Source: an uncultured Lachnospiraceae bacterium (GTDB taxonomy: Bacteria; Bacillota; Clostridia; Lachnospirales; Lachnospiraceae). From it: DNA of 35,798 nt. The notes under the pieces are model-generated. The model had not been told where the DNA came from. It saw nothing but the letters and a program-made list of their open reading frames with translations, and searched no databases. A program made the position numbers and the translations under genes. Location: positions 1 through 35,798 of the forward strand of contig CAOJVE010000008.1 of assembly GCA_948444865.1 (NCBI GenBank), given 5' to 3'. This document shows positions 7,160 to 15,718 of the stretch, one piece after another; position 1 is the stretch's first letter; the number at the start of each line of letters is the position of its first letter.

Positions 7160-7190
7160 AGTATATAACAGAAAAGGAGGATTGACTACC

Positions 7191-7709
7191 ATGAGTTTTA
7201 TCGAAATTGCGAAAAAGCGTTATTCCGCGCGGAGCTATTCGGACAGGAAAGTGGAGGAAGAGAAGATCCAGAAGATTTTGGAGGCCGCCCATGTGGCTCC
7301 CACGGCGGCCAACCGCCAGCCCGTTCGCCTGCTGGTTGTCCAGAGCGAGGAGGGCCTTGCGAAGATCGGAAAAGGGGCGAAGCTTTACGGCGCGCCGCTG
7401 GCGATTATTGTCTGCACGGACCACGACAAAGCGTGGGTGCGTCCTTATGATGGAAAAAAGACCACGGACATCGACGCGTCCATTTTGACCGATCACATGA
7501 TGCTGGAGGCGACGGAACTGGGCCTTGGCTCCGTGTGGATCTGCTATTTCGACCCGGCCGTGATCCGTAAGGAGTTCCAGCTGCCGGATGGGCTGGAACC
7601 GGTGAATATCCTGGCGGTGGGATATCCCGACAAGGAGGCGGCGGACCCAGAACGCCATGGCCAGGCCCGCGTTCCCATCGGGGAAATCGTTTCTTATGAA
7701 AAGCTGTAA
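7191..7709 (+). CDS. Nitroreductase-family FMN-dependent oxidoreductase
   Basis: A 172-residue nitroreductase-fold protein that should bind FMN as a dimer and reduce nitro or quinone compounds with NAD(P)H. It shows the N-terminal FMN-binding block KKRYSARSY, the APTAANRQP loop, and the late VNILAVGYPDKEA block around the conserved glycine. The ATG at 7191 is chosen because AAAGGAGG lies 10 bases before it; the longer frame from 7122 runs through the leader hairpin. It is divergent from the HxlR regulator, which probably controls it. The physiological substrate cannot be named. Confidence 0.92.
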   Translation: MSFIEIAKKRYSARSYSDRKVEEEKIQKILEAAHVAPTAANRQPVRLLVVQSEEGLAKIGKGAKLYGAPLAIIVCTDHDKAWVRPYDGKKTTDIDASILTDHMMLEATELGLGSVWICYFDPAVIRKEFQLPDGLEPVNILAVGYPDKEAADPERHGQARVPIGEIVSYEKL

Positions 7710-7766
7710 AAAAGGAAATCGAGACCTGCGCGGCTTATAATGTGATATTTTACAGTGAAGATTAAG

Positions 7767-7775
7767 GGGGGGGGA
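7767..7775 (+). promoter_or_regulatory. Run of nine G forming the ribosome-binding site of the MBL-fold gene
   Basis: The stretch before the ATG at 7778 reads AAG followed by a run of G with nine in a row, then AATATG. The run itself supplies the Shine-Dalgarno. Homopolymer runs of this length slip during replication, and a change in length here would alter spacing and translation without touching the protein. Confidence 0.6.
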
Positions 7776-7777
7776 AT

Positions 7778-8665
7778 ATGTACGAACTCAGGCAAGTCAG
7801 CGAAAAATGCTACTATATAGACTGCCCGGCGAAAATCGGCGTCTATGTGGCGGACAAGGAGCGTGTCTATCTGGTGGACAGCGGCAGCGACAAAGACGCG
7901 GGGCGCAAGGTTCGGCAGATTTTGGACAAGAACGGCTGGCATTTGACGGCGATCCTAAACACTCATTCCAACGCGGACCACATCGGCGGCAATAAATATC
8001 TTCAGGGCCAGACCGGATGCAAAGTCTATTCCGGCGGCATTGAGGCGGCTTTCACAAAATACCCGGTATTGGAGCCTTCGTTTCTCTACGGCGGATATCC
8101 CTGCAAGGAGCTGCGGCACAAGTTTCTGATGGCTAAGGAGAGCGAAGTGACGGATTTCGCGGAGGAAGGATTCCCGCGGGAGGTGGAGATCATACCGCTG
8201 CCGGGGCATTTCTTTGATATGGTGGGCTTTCGCATGCCGGACGACACAGTGTTTCTGGCGGACTGCCTCTTCAGCCGGGAGACGCTGGATAAATATTTCG
8301 TTTCCTTTATTTACGACGTGGCCGCCTATTTGGAAACGCTGGACAAGGTGGAGAAAATGAAAGCGGCCATGTTCATCCCTGCCCACGCACAGGCCACCGC
8401 GGACATAGCAGAGCTGGTTCGCTGCAACCGGGAAAAAGTCCATGACGTCGGGGAACGGATCTTATCCATCTGTGGGGAGCCGATCTGCTTTGAGAAGATC
8501 CTGCAGGAAATATTCCGGGGCTATGGGCTGACCATGAACTTTGAGCAGTATGCGCTGGTGGGCAGCACGGTCCGTTCGTACCTTTCCTGGCTGAAAGACG
8601 GAGGCAGGCTGACGGCGGAGTTCCGGGATAACATGCTGCTGTGGCGTCGCGCGGATATTTCTTAA
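7778..8665 (+). CDS. MBL-fold metallo-hydrolase
   Basis: A 295-residue metallo-beta-lactamase-fold hydrolase. The metal-binding motif is THSNADHIGGN at residues 62-72. This is H63-S-N65-A-D67-H68, with Asn in the place of the second His, a substitution also seen in other glyoxalase-II-like members. Further ligands appear to be the His of LPGHFFDMVGF, the Asp of FLADCLF and the His of IPAHAQA, so at least the second metal site looks intact. The C-terminal 90 residues form a helical extension with EQYALVGSTVRSYLSWL. The ribosome site is a nine-G run. A TATAAT is at 7736-7741, but no good -35 is visible. Substrate unknown. Confidence 0.88.
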   Translation: MYELRQVSEKCYYIDCPAKIGVYVADKERVYLVDSGSDKDAGRKVRQILDKNGWHLTAILNTHSNADHIGGNKYLQGQTGCKVYSGGIEAAFTKYPVLEPSFLYGGYPCKELRHKFLMAKESEVTDFAEEGFPREVEIIPLPGHFFDMVGFRMPDDTVFLADCLFSRETLDKYFVSFIYDVAAYLETLDKVEKMKAAMFIPAHAQATADIAELVRCNREKVHDVGERILSICGEPICFEKILQEIFRGYGLTMNFEQYALVGSTVRSYLSWLKDGGRLTAEFRDNMLLWRRADIS

Positions 8666-8756
8666 AAAAGGTTTTTTTATTCCTCACAAAAAGAAGATTG
8701 TTATATAAACGTACATTATTTTGAAGAATTTTCTACAAAAAACGTGCTAATGTCAA

Positions 8757-9278
8757 ATGGAAAGCAAAGCGGAAGTCTTTCATCTGGTTTTGCGGGTTTC
8801 CTGCCTCGTCGCGGCGGTGTTCGCCGCGTCCGCGATTATTTTCGGGCTTTTGGGGCTTCCAAGGCTGGAAATTTGTGGAGCGGCGCTGGCGAAGCTGTCG
8901 ATTGTGGGCGGCGTTTTGTCCGGGTTATTCTTGCTGGCGCTTTCTTTGGCAATCGCGGGGCTGGTTCCTATGACGCCGACGGCGAGGAGCTATCTGTGGG
9001 GCATGCTGTTTATGAGCGCGTATTACCTGGCGGGCAAGTCCGTCAACAGCATGACCATAGGAGGGATTTTCCCGGCGGGCGGGGATTCCCGGTTCGGCCT
9101 GCGCTGCGACGCGGTCACATTGTGGTGCGTGACCATTCCGCTGGGATGTCTGTGCGCGTTTGTTTTTAAGCTTCCGGTGTTGGCGGTCTATTTTGCGCTG
9201 AATCTGGACGAGATCGTCAAGCTTCCGGCGGTGTACAGGCATTACCGGAAATATGGCTGGCTGAAAAACATAACATAA
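8757..9278 (+). pseudogene. Truncated MATE-family multidrug exporter (C-terminal part only)
   Basis: The frame encodes 173 residues that match only the last third of a MATE exporter, which normally has about 450 residues and 12 membrane helices. It has about five hydrophobic segments and ends with the family-typical tail PVLAVYFALNLDEIVKLP, then YRHYRKYGWLKN. There is no Shine-Dalgarno before the ATG at 8757, the upstream 90 bases are AT-rich non-coding DNA, and the N-terminal helices are absent. It is best read as a 5'-deleted gene and is probably not functional. It sits between the MBL-fold gene and tRNA-Gln, so the deletion joined unrelated DNA here. Confidence 0.8.
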
Positions 9279-9306
9279 ATTTTTTGAAAAAAAATAAAAA
9301 AAACAC

Positions 9307-9335
9307 TTGCATTATTTTGGGAAGTAATATATAAT
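9307..9335 (+). promoter_or_regulatory. Sigma-A promoter of tRNA-Gln
   Basis: TTGCAT at 9307-9312, a 17-base spacer, and a perfect TATAAT at 9330-9335. The tRNA begins 18 bases after the -10. Confidence 0.85.
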
Positions 9336-9352
9336 TCATTTTGTTGAGAAAT

Positions 9353-9424
9353 TGGGCTATCGCCAAATGGTAAGGCAACGGACTCTGACTCCGTCATTTC
9401 AAGGTTCGAATCCTTGTAGCCCAG
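9353..9424 (+). tRNA. tRNA-Gln (anticodon CUG)
   Basis: The acceptor arms TGGGCTA (9353-9359) and TAGCCCA (9417-9423) pair fully, with G as discriminator. The D arm holds AAATGGTAAGGC, the anticodon stem ACGGA/TCCGT encloses CTCTGAC with anticodon CTG, and the T arm has GGTTCGAATCC. U1-A72 pairing and a G discriminator are glutamine identity features. CCA is not encoded (CTA follows). The gene has its own promoter and terminator. Confidence 0.97.
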
Positions 9425-9433
9425 CTAACAAAG

Positions 9434-9461
9434 CCTGTTGCAGTTTGCAGCAGGTTTTTTT
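9434..9461 (+). terminator. Rho-independent terminator of tRNA-Gln
   Basis: Stem CCTGTTGC (9434-9441) with GCAGCAGG (9447-9454), one G-T pair, a five-base loop, then seven T residues. Confidence 0.9.
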
Positions 9462-9599
9462 ATCTTATAGGAAATTCCGTTGGAATCACCGATAGGGTAA
9501 AATCCGGGCGTTTGCGAAAGGTTTTATTTTGACCAGGTTCGTATTTGAAAGCAGTTTAGCGATTGCAAAATAAGGTGAAATCGCATGGGAGGAGATTTT

Positions 9600-10448
9600 A
9601 TGATTTTATTAGGAAAGAAACAAAAATTAATAGTGGCGCAGAAGGTTGATTTTGGGGTTTATTTAGCCGAGAGCATGGAGGCGGCCGCGCAGGAGAAGGT
9701 GCTTCTTCCCGGCAGGCAGGTTCCCGAAGGCGTGCAGGAGGGCGACGAGATTACGGCTTTTATTTACCGGGACTCCATGGACAGGCTCATCGCCACGGTG
9801 CACGAACCGCTGATCGAGTTTGGCCAGACGGCGGTCCTGGAGGTGGCAGACACGGGCAGAATCGGGGCTTTTTTAAACTGGGGCCTGGAAAAAGATCTGC
9901 TGCTTCCGTTTCGGGAACAGACTGCGCAGGTGGAAAAAGGCGACAAATGCCTGGTGGCGCTTTATGAGGACAAGAGCCACCGGCTGTGCGCCACCATGAA
10001 GGTCTATCACTATCTGGAAACCCAGTCGCCCTATAAGGCGGGCGATATGGTCAAAGGCCGGATTTACGAGACCAGCAAGAATTTTGGAGTCTTCGTGGCG
10101 GTGGACGATAAGTATTCGGCGCTGATTCCCAAGAGCGAGGCCCAGGGGAATTATCGGATTAACGACATTCTGGATCTGCGGGTGACGCGGGTAAAAGAGG
10201 ACGGCAAGCTGAACGTGAGCGCCAGAAAGAAGGCGCCCCAGCAGCTTTCAGAAGACGCAGAGAAGATTTTCCGGGTGATGGAGAGCTCCGGCGGGTCGCT
10301 TCCGCTGGATGACAAGTCAGACCCGGCGCAGATTAAGGCCAGACTGGGCTTAAGCAAAGCAGCCTTTAAGCGGGCGGTGGGACATCTGATGAAAGAGGGA
10401 AAAGTCACACAGCAGCCAGGAAAGATTTCTATAAAACAGGATTCGTAA
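9600..10448 (+). CDS. cvfB: S1-domain RNA-binding protein, CvfB/YitL family
   Basis: A 282-residue protein with tandem S1-type OB domains and a C-terminal winged helix, the plan of CvfB (Staphylococcus) and YitL (Bacillus). The S1 copies begin near residues 5, 68 and 140; the third is the most canonical (GDMVKGRIYETSKNFGVFV ... INDILDLRVTRVKEDGKLNVSAR). The C-terminal ARLGLSKAAFKRAVGHLMKEG is the winged-helix part. CvfB binds RNA and affects virulence gene expression in Staphylococcus; its role here is unknown. I prefer the ATG at 9600 because GGAGGAG precedes it closely, rather than 9585. The upstream 9462-9599 has a weak GCGATT/AATCGC dyad and no clear promoter. Confidence 0.88.
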   Translation: MILLGKKQKLIVAQKVDFGVYLAESMEAAAQEKVLLPGRQVPEGVQEGDEITAFIYRDSMDRLIATVHEPLIEFGQTAVLEVADTGRIGAFLNWGLEKDLLLPFREQTAQVEKGDKCLVALYEDKSHRLCATMKVYHYLETQSPYKAGDMVKGRIYETSKNFGVFVAVDDKYSALIPKSEAQGNYRINDILDLRVTRVKEDGKLNVSARKKAPQQLSEDAEKIFRVMESSGGSLPLDDKSDPAQIKARLGLSKAAFKRAVGHLMKEGKVTQQPGKISIKQDS

Positions 10449-10455
10449 GCGGGGG

Positions 10456-13400
10456 ATGGCCATGGATTTTACACATCTGCATGTGCATACAGAGTACAGT
10501 CTTCTGGACGGCTCCAACAAGATTGAAGAGTATGTCTCCAGGGTAAAAGAGCTGGGGATGGACAGCGCGGCCATCACGGACCACGGCGCCATGTACGGGT
10601 GCATTGATTTCTACAAGGCGGCCAAAGCGGCGGGGATTCGGCCTATTTTGGGGTGCGAGGTGTATGTGGCTCCCGGCTCCCGGTTTGATCGGGAAGCGGG
10701 AAATCAGGAAGACCGGTACTATCATCTGGTACTCTTGGCGGAAAATAACGTAGGCTACGGCAATCTGATGAAAGTGGTTTCCCGGGGATTTGTGGAAGGG
10801 TTTTATTACAAGCCCCGGGTGGACATGGAGCTTCTGGAGAAATACCACGAGGGGCTGATTGCCCTAAGCGCCTGTCTGGCCGGGGAAGTTCCCCGCTATC
10901 TGACCCGGGGGATGTATGAAGAGGCCAAGGCGGCGGCGCTGCGCCACCAGGAGATTTTCGGAAAAGGCAATTATTTCCTGGAGCTGCAGGACCATGGGAT
11001 TGCCGAGCAGCAGCTGGTGAACCAGCAGCTTATGCGGATGAGCCAGGAGACGGGCATTGAGCTGGTGGCCACCAATGACGTGCATTACACTTATGCCGAG
11101 GACGCTGCGGCCCACGACATCCTGCTTTGCATCCAGACTGCCAAGAAGCTGGAGGACGAGGACCGGATGCGCTACGAGGGGGGGCAGTATTACGTGAAAT
11201 CCCAGGAGGAGATGGCCGAGCTTTTCCCCTATGCGCCAAAAGCCCTGGAAAATACCCACAAGATCGCCATGCGCTGCAACGTGGAGATTGAATTTGGCAT
11301 GACCAAGCTGCCTAAATTCGATGTGCCTAAAGAGTACACATCCTGGGAATATCTGAATAAATTGTGTCGGGAAGGGTTGGCGCGGCTTTACAATCCGGTG
11401 ACAGAGGAATTGGAAGAGCGTCTTTCCTACGAGCTGGACACCATTTCTAATATGGGGTTTGTGGATTATTTTCTGATTGTGTGGGATTTCATCCGGTACG
11501 CCCGGGACCACGGCATCTCGGTGGGGCCGGGGAGAGGCTCGGCGGCGGGAAGCCTGGTGTCCTATACCCTTGGCATCACGAGGCTGGATCCCATCAAATA
11601 CAGTCTGCTGTTCGAGCGTTTCCTAAACCCGGAGCGGGTGTCTATGCCGGATATCGACATTGACTTCTGCTTCGAGCGGCGCCAGGAAGTCATTGACTAC
11701 GTGGTGGAAAAATACGGCAAGGACCGGGTGGTGCAGATTGTCACCTTCGGAACCATGGCGGCCCGCAATGTGCTCCGGGACGTGGGCCGGGTGCTGGGCA
11801 TGCCCTACTCCCAGGTGGACGCGGTGGCCAAGATGATTCCCGTGGAGCAGAATAAGCCCCTGACCATCGAGCAGGCGCTGAAGCGCAATCCCGAGTTCGC
11901 GAAGGTTTACCAGGACGACCCAGAGATTCACCATCTGGTGGATATGGCCAAGCGGCTGGAAGGTCTGCCCCGCCATACGTCCATGCACGCGGCGGGTGTG
12001 GTCATCACCCAGAAGGAAGTGGATGAGTACGTGCCGCTTTCCCGTGCGTCCGACGGCTCCATCACCACCCAGTTCACCATGACCACCCTGGAAGAGCTGG
12101 GCCTTCTGAAAATGGATTTCCTGGGGCTGCGCACCCTGACGGTGATTCAGGACACGGTGCGCCAGGTGGAAAAGGACAAAGGCCTTTCCTTAAATATGGA
12201 TGCCGTTGACTATAACGACCCGGACGTGCTGGCATCCATCGGCGCCGGGAAGACCGAGGGCGTGTTCCAGTTAGAAAGCGCGGGCATGAAAAACTTCATG
12301 AAGGAGCTAAAGCCCCAGAGCCTGGAAGACATCATCGCCGGCGTGGCCCTCTACCGCCCCGGTCCCATGGACTTCATCCCCCAGTACATCCGGGGAAAGA
12401 AAAACGCCTCCATGGTCACCTACGACTGCCCGCAGCTAAAGCCCATCTTGGAAGCTACCTACGGCTGCATCGTCTACCAGGAGCAGGTTATGCAGATTGT
12501 GCGGGAGCTGGGCGGCTATACCTTGGGGCGTAGCGACATTCTAAGACGCGCCATGTCCAAGAAAAAGGCGGCCGTCATGGAAAAGGAGCGGAAAAGCTTC
12601 GTCTACGGAAATGAAGAGGAAGGCATTCCTGGCTGCATCAAGAATGGCATCGACGAGAAGACGGCCCACAAAATCTACGATGAAATGATTGATTTCGCCA
12701 AATACGCCTTTAACAAATCCCATGCGGCGGCCTACGCGGTGGTGGCCTACCAGACGGCCTATCTGAAATACTACCATCCGCTGCAGTTTATGGCGGCGCT
12801 GATGACCTCCGTGATTGATTTTCCAACCAAGGTTTCGGAGTACATCCTGCACTGCCGGCAGATCGGCATCGACATTTTGCCGCCGGACATCAACTGCGGC
12901 GACAGCCGTTTCTCCGTGGATGGCGCAGGCATCCGCTACGGCCTGTCCGCCATTAAAAGCGTGGGAAAATCCGTGATTGACGATATTGTAAAAGAGCGGG
13001 AGCAGGGCGGTCTGTATGACACATTAAACGGCTTCGTCTCCCGCATGTCCGGCAAGGAAGTCAACAAGCGGGTGGTGGAAAATCTGACGAAAGCTGGGGC
13101 GCTGGACTGCCTGGAAGGAAACCGGCGGCAGAAGCTGATGGTATACCAGCGGGTTATGGACAGCGTGCAGCAGGAGAAGAAAAACTCCATGGCCGGGCAG
13201 ATGTCCCTGCTGGACATTGTGGGAGAAGAGGAGAAGAAAGACTATGTGATTCAGCTGCCCCCGGTGGAGGAATATGAGAAGGAAACCATCCTGGCATACG
13301 AAAAAGAGGTGCTGGGCATCTACATCAGCGGCCATCCCCTGGAGCAGTACACCGACCTGCTGGCCCGCAACGCCACTGCCAAGACCACGGATTTTCTGCC

Positions 13401-13938
13401 GGATGAGGACACCGGGCTCGCCCATCTGGCCGACGGGTCCAAAGCGATTATTGGCGGCATGATTACCAACAAGACCATCAAATACACCAAACACAATCAG
13501 GTAATGGCTTTTCTGACTATCGAGGACCTGATTGGCACGGTGGAAGTGATCGTGTTCCCCAGGGATTACGAGCGCAACGCAGACGCGCTGGAAGAGGAAA
13601 ACAAAGTGTTCGTCCGGGGAAGAGTGGCGGCGGAAGACGACAAAGCCAGCAAATTAATCTGTGAGAAGATCTATTTATTCACAGACATTCCCCGGGAATT
13701 GTGGATACAGTTCACCTCTATGGAAGAGTATATGGAAAAAGAGGAAGAGCTGTCCGGACAGTTGCGGGACTTTGGTGGGAAGGACGCGGTGGTGGTGTAT
13801 CTGAAAAAAGAGCGCGCCATGAAAAAGCTTCCGCCCGGCCAGAGGGTATCCATTGACGCGCTGAATATGGAAGAGATATATGAGAAATTCGGCAAAGAGA
13901 ATGTGAGAGTTCTGGAAAAAAGCATTGATAAAATGTAG
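10456..13938 (+). CDS. dnaE: DNA polymerase III subunit alpha
   Basis: The 1160-residue replicative polymerase subunit of the DnaE1 type, close to the full family length. The N-terminal PHP domain starts with FTHLHVHTEYSLLDG, with metal-type histidines at 8 and 10. The palm holds GPGRGSAAGSLVSY and the catalytic aspartates in PDIDIDF at 398-404 (D399, D401, D403 region), with the third in KMDFLGLR at D554. The thumb/fingers region contains YQEQVMQIVRELGGYTLGRSD in two adjoining blocks, and the C-terminal OB domain is around residues 990-1080. Start ATG at 10456 or 10462 (ATGGCCATGG); a GGGGG run precedes. It follows cvfB by 7 bases, so they are probably co-transcribed, and is closed by a terminator. 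Confidence 0.98.
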   Translation: MAMDFTHLHVHTEYSLLDGSNKIEEYVSRVKELGMDSAAITDHGAMYGCIDFYKAAKAAGIRPILGCEVYVAPGSRFDREAGNQEDRYYHLVLLAENNVGYGNLMKVVSRGFVEGFYYKPRVDMELLEKYHEGLIALSACLAGEVPRYLTRGMYEEAKAAALRHQEIFGKGNYFLELQDHGIAEQQLVNQQLMRMSQETGIELVATNDVHYTYAEDAAAHDILLCIQTAKKLEDEDRMRYEGGQYYVKSQEEMAELFPYAPKALENTHKIAMRCNVEIEFGMTKLPKFDVPKEYTSWEYLNKLCREGLARLYNPVTEELEERLSYELDTISNMGFVDYFLIVWDFIRYARDHGISVGPGRGSAAGSLVSYTLGITRLDPIKYSLLFERFLNPERVSMPDIDIDFCFERRQEVIDYVVEKYGKDRVVQIVTFGTMAARNVLRDVGRVLGMPYSQVDAVAKMIPVEQNKPLTIEQALKRNPEFAKVYQDDPEIHHLVDMAKRLEGLPRHTSMHAAGVVITQKEVDEYVPLSRASDGSITTQFTMTTLEELGLLKMDFLGLRTLTVIQDTVRQVEKDKGLSLNMDAVDYNDPDVLASIGAGKTEGVFQLESAGMKNFMKELKPQSLEDIIAGVALYRPGPMDFIPQYIRGKKNASMVTYDCPQLKPILEATYGCIVYQEQVMQIVRELGGYTLGRSDILRRAMSKKKAAVMEKERKSFVYGNEEEGIPGCIKNGIDEKTAHKIYDEMIDFAKYAFNKSHAAAYAVVAYQTAYLKYYHPLQFMAALMTSVIDFPTKVSEYILHCRQIGIDILPPDINCGDSRFSVDGAGIRYGLSAIKSVGKSVIDDIVKEREQGGLYDTLNGFVSRMSGKEVNKRVVENLTKAGALDCLEGNRRQKLMVYQRVMDSVQQEKKNSMAGQMSLLDIVGEEEKKDYVIQLPPVEEYEKETILAYEKEVLGIYISGHPLEQYTDLLARNATAKTTDFLPDEDTGLAHLADGSKAIIGGMITNKTIKYTKHNQVMAFLTIEDLIGTVEVIVFPRDYERNADALEEENKVFVRGRVAAEDDKASKLICEKIYLFTDIPRELWIQFTSMEEYMEKEEELSGQLRDFGGKDAVVVYLKKERAMKKLPPGQRVSIDALNMEEIYEKFGKENVRVLEKSIDKM

Positions 13939-13950
13939 AAGAAACGAAAG

Positions 13951-13978
13951 CGGAAAGCCCCGGAAGGCTTTCCGTTTT
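13951..13978 (+). terminator. Rho-independent terminator after dnaE
   Basis: CGGAAAGCC (13951-13959) pairs perfectly with GGCTTTCCG (13966-13974) around a six-base loop, followed by TTTT. Confidence 0.85.
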
Positions 13979-13986
13979 GTGGTCAG

Positions 13987-14047
13987 GGCGCGTTTGAAAA
14001 TACGCCGAAAGCCACGGATTGCGTGGATGGATTTTCAAACACGCGCC
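13987..14047. repeat. Hairpin repeat, 3' side of the terD-AIM24 pair
   Basis: The arms GGCGCG-TTTGAAAAT and ATTTTCAAACACGCGCC pair over about 15 bp with a two-base bulge. The inner part forms a second small hairpin, CCACG-GATTG-CGTGG. The right half (GCGTGGATGGATTTTCA, then AACACG) recurs with few changes at 15641-15665, on the other side of terD. It lies 10 bases beyond the AIM24 stop and might also limit convergent transcription. Confidence 0.7.
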
Positions 14048-14057
14048 TGGGATATGG

Positions 14058-14762
14058 TCAGTCGATGCCCACGCGGATGCCGCCTCTTCGCTCCGAAGGC
14101 TGCATCACCACGGTCACCGGCTGACTGCCGTTCCATTCAAACTGATAGGATTCCCCGGAAGCCTGGCCGATCAGGGTTTTCCAGGATACGTCCGCGGTGA
14201 CCCTGGGGTCGCAGGGGCCGTTTCCCATCCAGCAGATCACCGCGTCCGGGTCCACGGAGAGGGTGGCGCGGGAAGAAACGTTGCTGAGAACGATGGGGTT
14301 TCCGTCGGCCAGCACGGCCACATAGGCATTGGAGCCGCGGGCGGTCAGCGTGGAGGTGGCCAGCCCTTTTTGGGACAGCACGCCCACGCCGATAAAGCGG
14401 ACCGTGTACTCGCAGTCCTGGGTGAACGCCAGAATATTTTCCGACTCCACGGACACGGTTTCGCCGGGGCTTAAGTGATAGATGACCACATGCTGCCCGT
14501 AATTGGCGTAGTATGTAACGGAATCCCCGTTTAAAAGCACTTTCATCAGAGGAAGGTTTTCCCCGGTGACGCGCCGGACCAGCGAGCCTAAAATCGCCTG
14601 GCCCAGACTGTTTTGGGGGCCGAAAAGCACTTTATCAAAAGAATAATTTTTGCCCCCGGCGCTTTCGCCGGCGATGAAAGCGCCCGCCTTGGCAAAAAGG
14701 ACATCGTTCCCGGAGCAAGTGACTTTTAAGGTCAGTTCGTTGATGGTTTCAAATTTTAGCAT
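14058..14762 (-). CDS. AIM24-family protein
   Basis: A 234-residue all-beta protein of the AIM24 family. It has the typical repeated phrases: VLFAKAGAFIAGE, then a glycine-rich GQAILGSLVRRVTGENLPLMK, then VIYHLSPGETVSVESENILAF and a late GNGPCDPRVTADVSWKT. The ATG at 14762 is preceded by AGGAGGAAAAAT. In eukaryotes AIM24 is a mitochondrial protein; the bacterial members have no established function. It follows the terD-like gene by 16 bases in the same operon, so the two products probably act together, perhaps in an envelope or metal stress response. No signal peptide or membrane segment is visible. Confidence 0.87.
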   Translation of the reverse strand: MLKFETINELTLKVTCSGNDVLFAKAGAFIAGESAGGKNYSFDKVLFGPQNSLGQAILGSLVRRVTGENLPLMKVLLNGDSVTYYANYGQHVVIYHLSPGETVSVESENILAFTQDCEYTVRFIGVGVLSQKGLATSTLTARGSNAYVAVLADGNPIVLSNVSSRATLSVDPDAVICWMGNGPCDPRVTADVSWKTLIGQASGESYQFEWNGSQPVTVVMQPSERRGGIRVGID

Positions 14763-14778
14763 ATTTTTCCTCCTAAAT

Positions 14779-15573
14779 TTATACAACCTGGACTCCGTAC
14801 AGTCCGCACAGGCCGGCCAGGTCTTTTGCCACGCCGTTTCCGATGGCGTTGAATTTCCAGTCGCCGTTGTGCCGGTAGATTTCCCCGATCATCATGGAAG
14901 TTACGTTTGCGTAATATTCGTCCATCTGGAAGCTTGCCAGTTCCCGGTCGTCAGACGCGTCCAGAATGCGGATGTACGCGTCGCGCAGCATACTGAAATT
15001 AAGGCGGCGTTCTAAAGCTTCGTGGATGGTCAGGACAAAGACGATTTTAGATGCCTGACTGTTTAATCTGGCAAAATCAACGGATATGGACTCTCGGTCC
15101 GCGCCCGGCTCCATGGAAAAGACCGTACTGCCATCGGGGCTTCGCTGCTGCCCGTAAAAAACAAACCAGTCGTCGCCGAGGACTTTACCGGACGCGTTCA
15201 ACAGGAAGGCGGACACGTCCACGTCGCAGGCGGCGTTTAAGGCATTCCAGCCCAGACAGGCTTTGACGCGTGCAGGGCCGCCGGCAGAGGAAAGAAGAAC
15301 TTTCTGGCCCTTTTGGACAGGGTGAAGAAGCGGCGGCGCAGGCTTTTGGGGCGCGGACGGCGCCGGAGGCGGAGCGGAGGCCGGAGCCGGCGCAGATGCC
15401 GGAACTGGCGTACGGCGCGGGTCAGAGGCCGGCGTTGGCGGGCGGCGGGCGGAGCCCTCGTTGATGGTCTGGATATTCTGTGATGTTTTGGGGCCCTGGA
15501 CGCGGAGCTGATTGATAGATAAGACGCTCTGACGATCCAGCGGTCCCGTGGATCGGATGGGAATCTGATTCAT
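14779..15573 (-). CDS. TerD-family stress/tellurite resistance protein with Pro/Ala-rich N-terminal linker
   Basis: A 264-residue protein. Residues about 86-264 form a TerD domain: LGWNALNAACDVDVSAFLL (the calcium-binding D-x-D strand), SKIVFVLTIHEALER, then LRDAYIRILDASDDREL and the closing GEIYRHNGDWKFNAIGNG. Residues about 42-85 are a low-complexity proline/alanine linker, and the first 40 are rich in glutamine, serine and asparagine; TerD proteins usually lack such an extension, so it may be a docking tail. I start it at 15573, where CAGGAGAATATCT precedes the ATG. It leads a two-gene unit with AIM24. TerD-type proteins belong to calcium-linked stress systems; no TerC or other ter genes are nearby. 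Confidence 0.9.
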   Translation of the reverse strand: MNQIPIRSTGPLDRQSVLSINQLRVQGPKTSQNIQTINEGSARRPPTPASDPRRTPVPASAPAPASAPPPAPSAPQKPAPPLLHPVQKGQKVLLSSAGGPARVKACLGWNALNAACDVDVSAFLLNASGKVLGDDWFVFYGQQRSPDGSTVFSMEPGADRESISVDFARLNSQASKIVFVLTIHEALERRLNFSMLRDAYIRILDASDDRELASFQMDEYYANVTSMMIGEIYRHNGDWKFNAIGNGVAKDLAGLCGLYGVQVV

Positions 15574-15607
15574 AGATATTCTCCTGTCTGACAAATTCAA
15601 TGCTAGA

Positions 15608-15665
15608 GTGTTTGGAAATTGCTTTGTGTGGGGCGTGCGTGCGGCGTGGATGAATTTCCACACAC
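15608..15665. repeat. Hairpin repeat, 5' side of the terD-AIM24 pair
   Basis: GTGTTTGGAAATT (15608-15620) pairs with AATTTCCACACAC (15653-15665) with one mismatch, enclosing a GC-rich loop ending GCGTGGATG. It matches the repeat at 13987-14047 in sequence and orientation. It falls in the upstream or leader region of terD. No clear promoter for terD could be assigned. Confidence 0.65.
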
Positions 15666-15718
15666 GTTTTATGCCTTCATCTTTGCACAAAAGCGCGGCA
15701 AAAGCAAGGATTTTTTTC

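Noticed and set aside
9462..9599. Further member of the TTGCG hairpin family before cvfB
   Set aside because: Half-matching words (GGGCGTTTGCGAAAGG and GCGATTGCAAAATAAGG) occur but do not form a convincing stem, only short 6-8 bp dyads.
13980..14061. TGGTCAG direct repeat at both ends of the 13987-14047 hairpin as a target-site duplication
   Set aside because: The right copy is seven bases away from the arm end and overlaps the AIM24 stop, so it is not flush. Seven bases by chance is possible.
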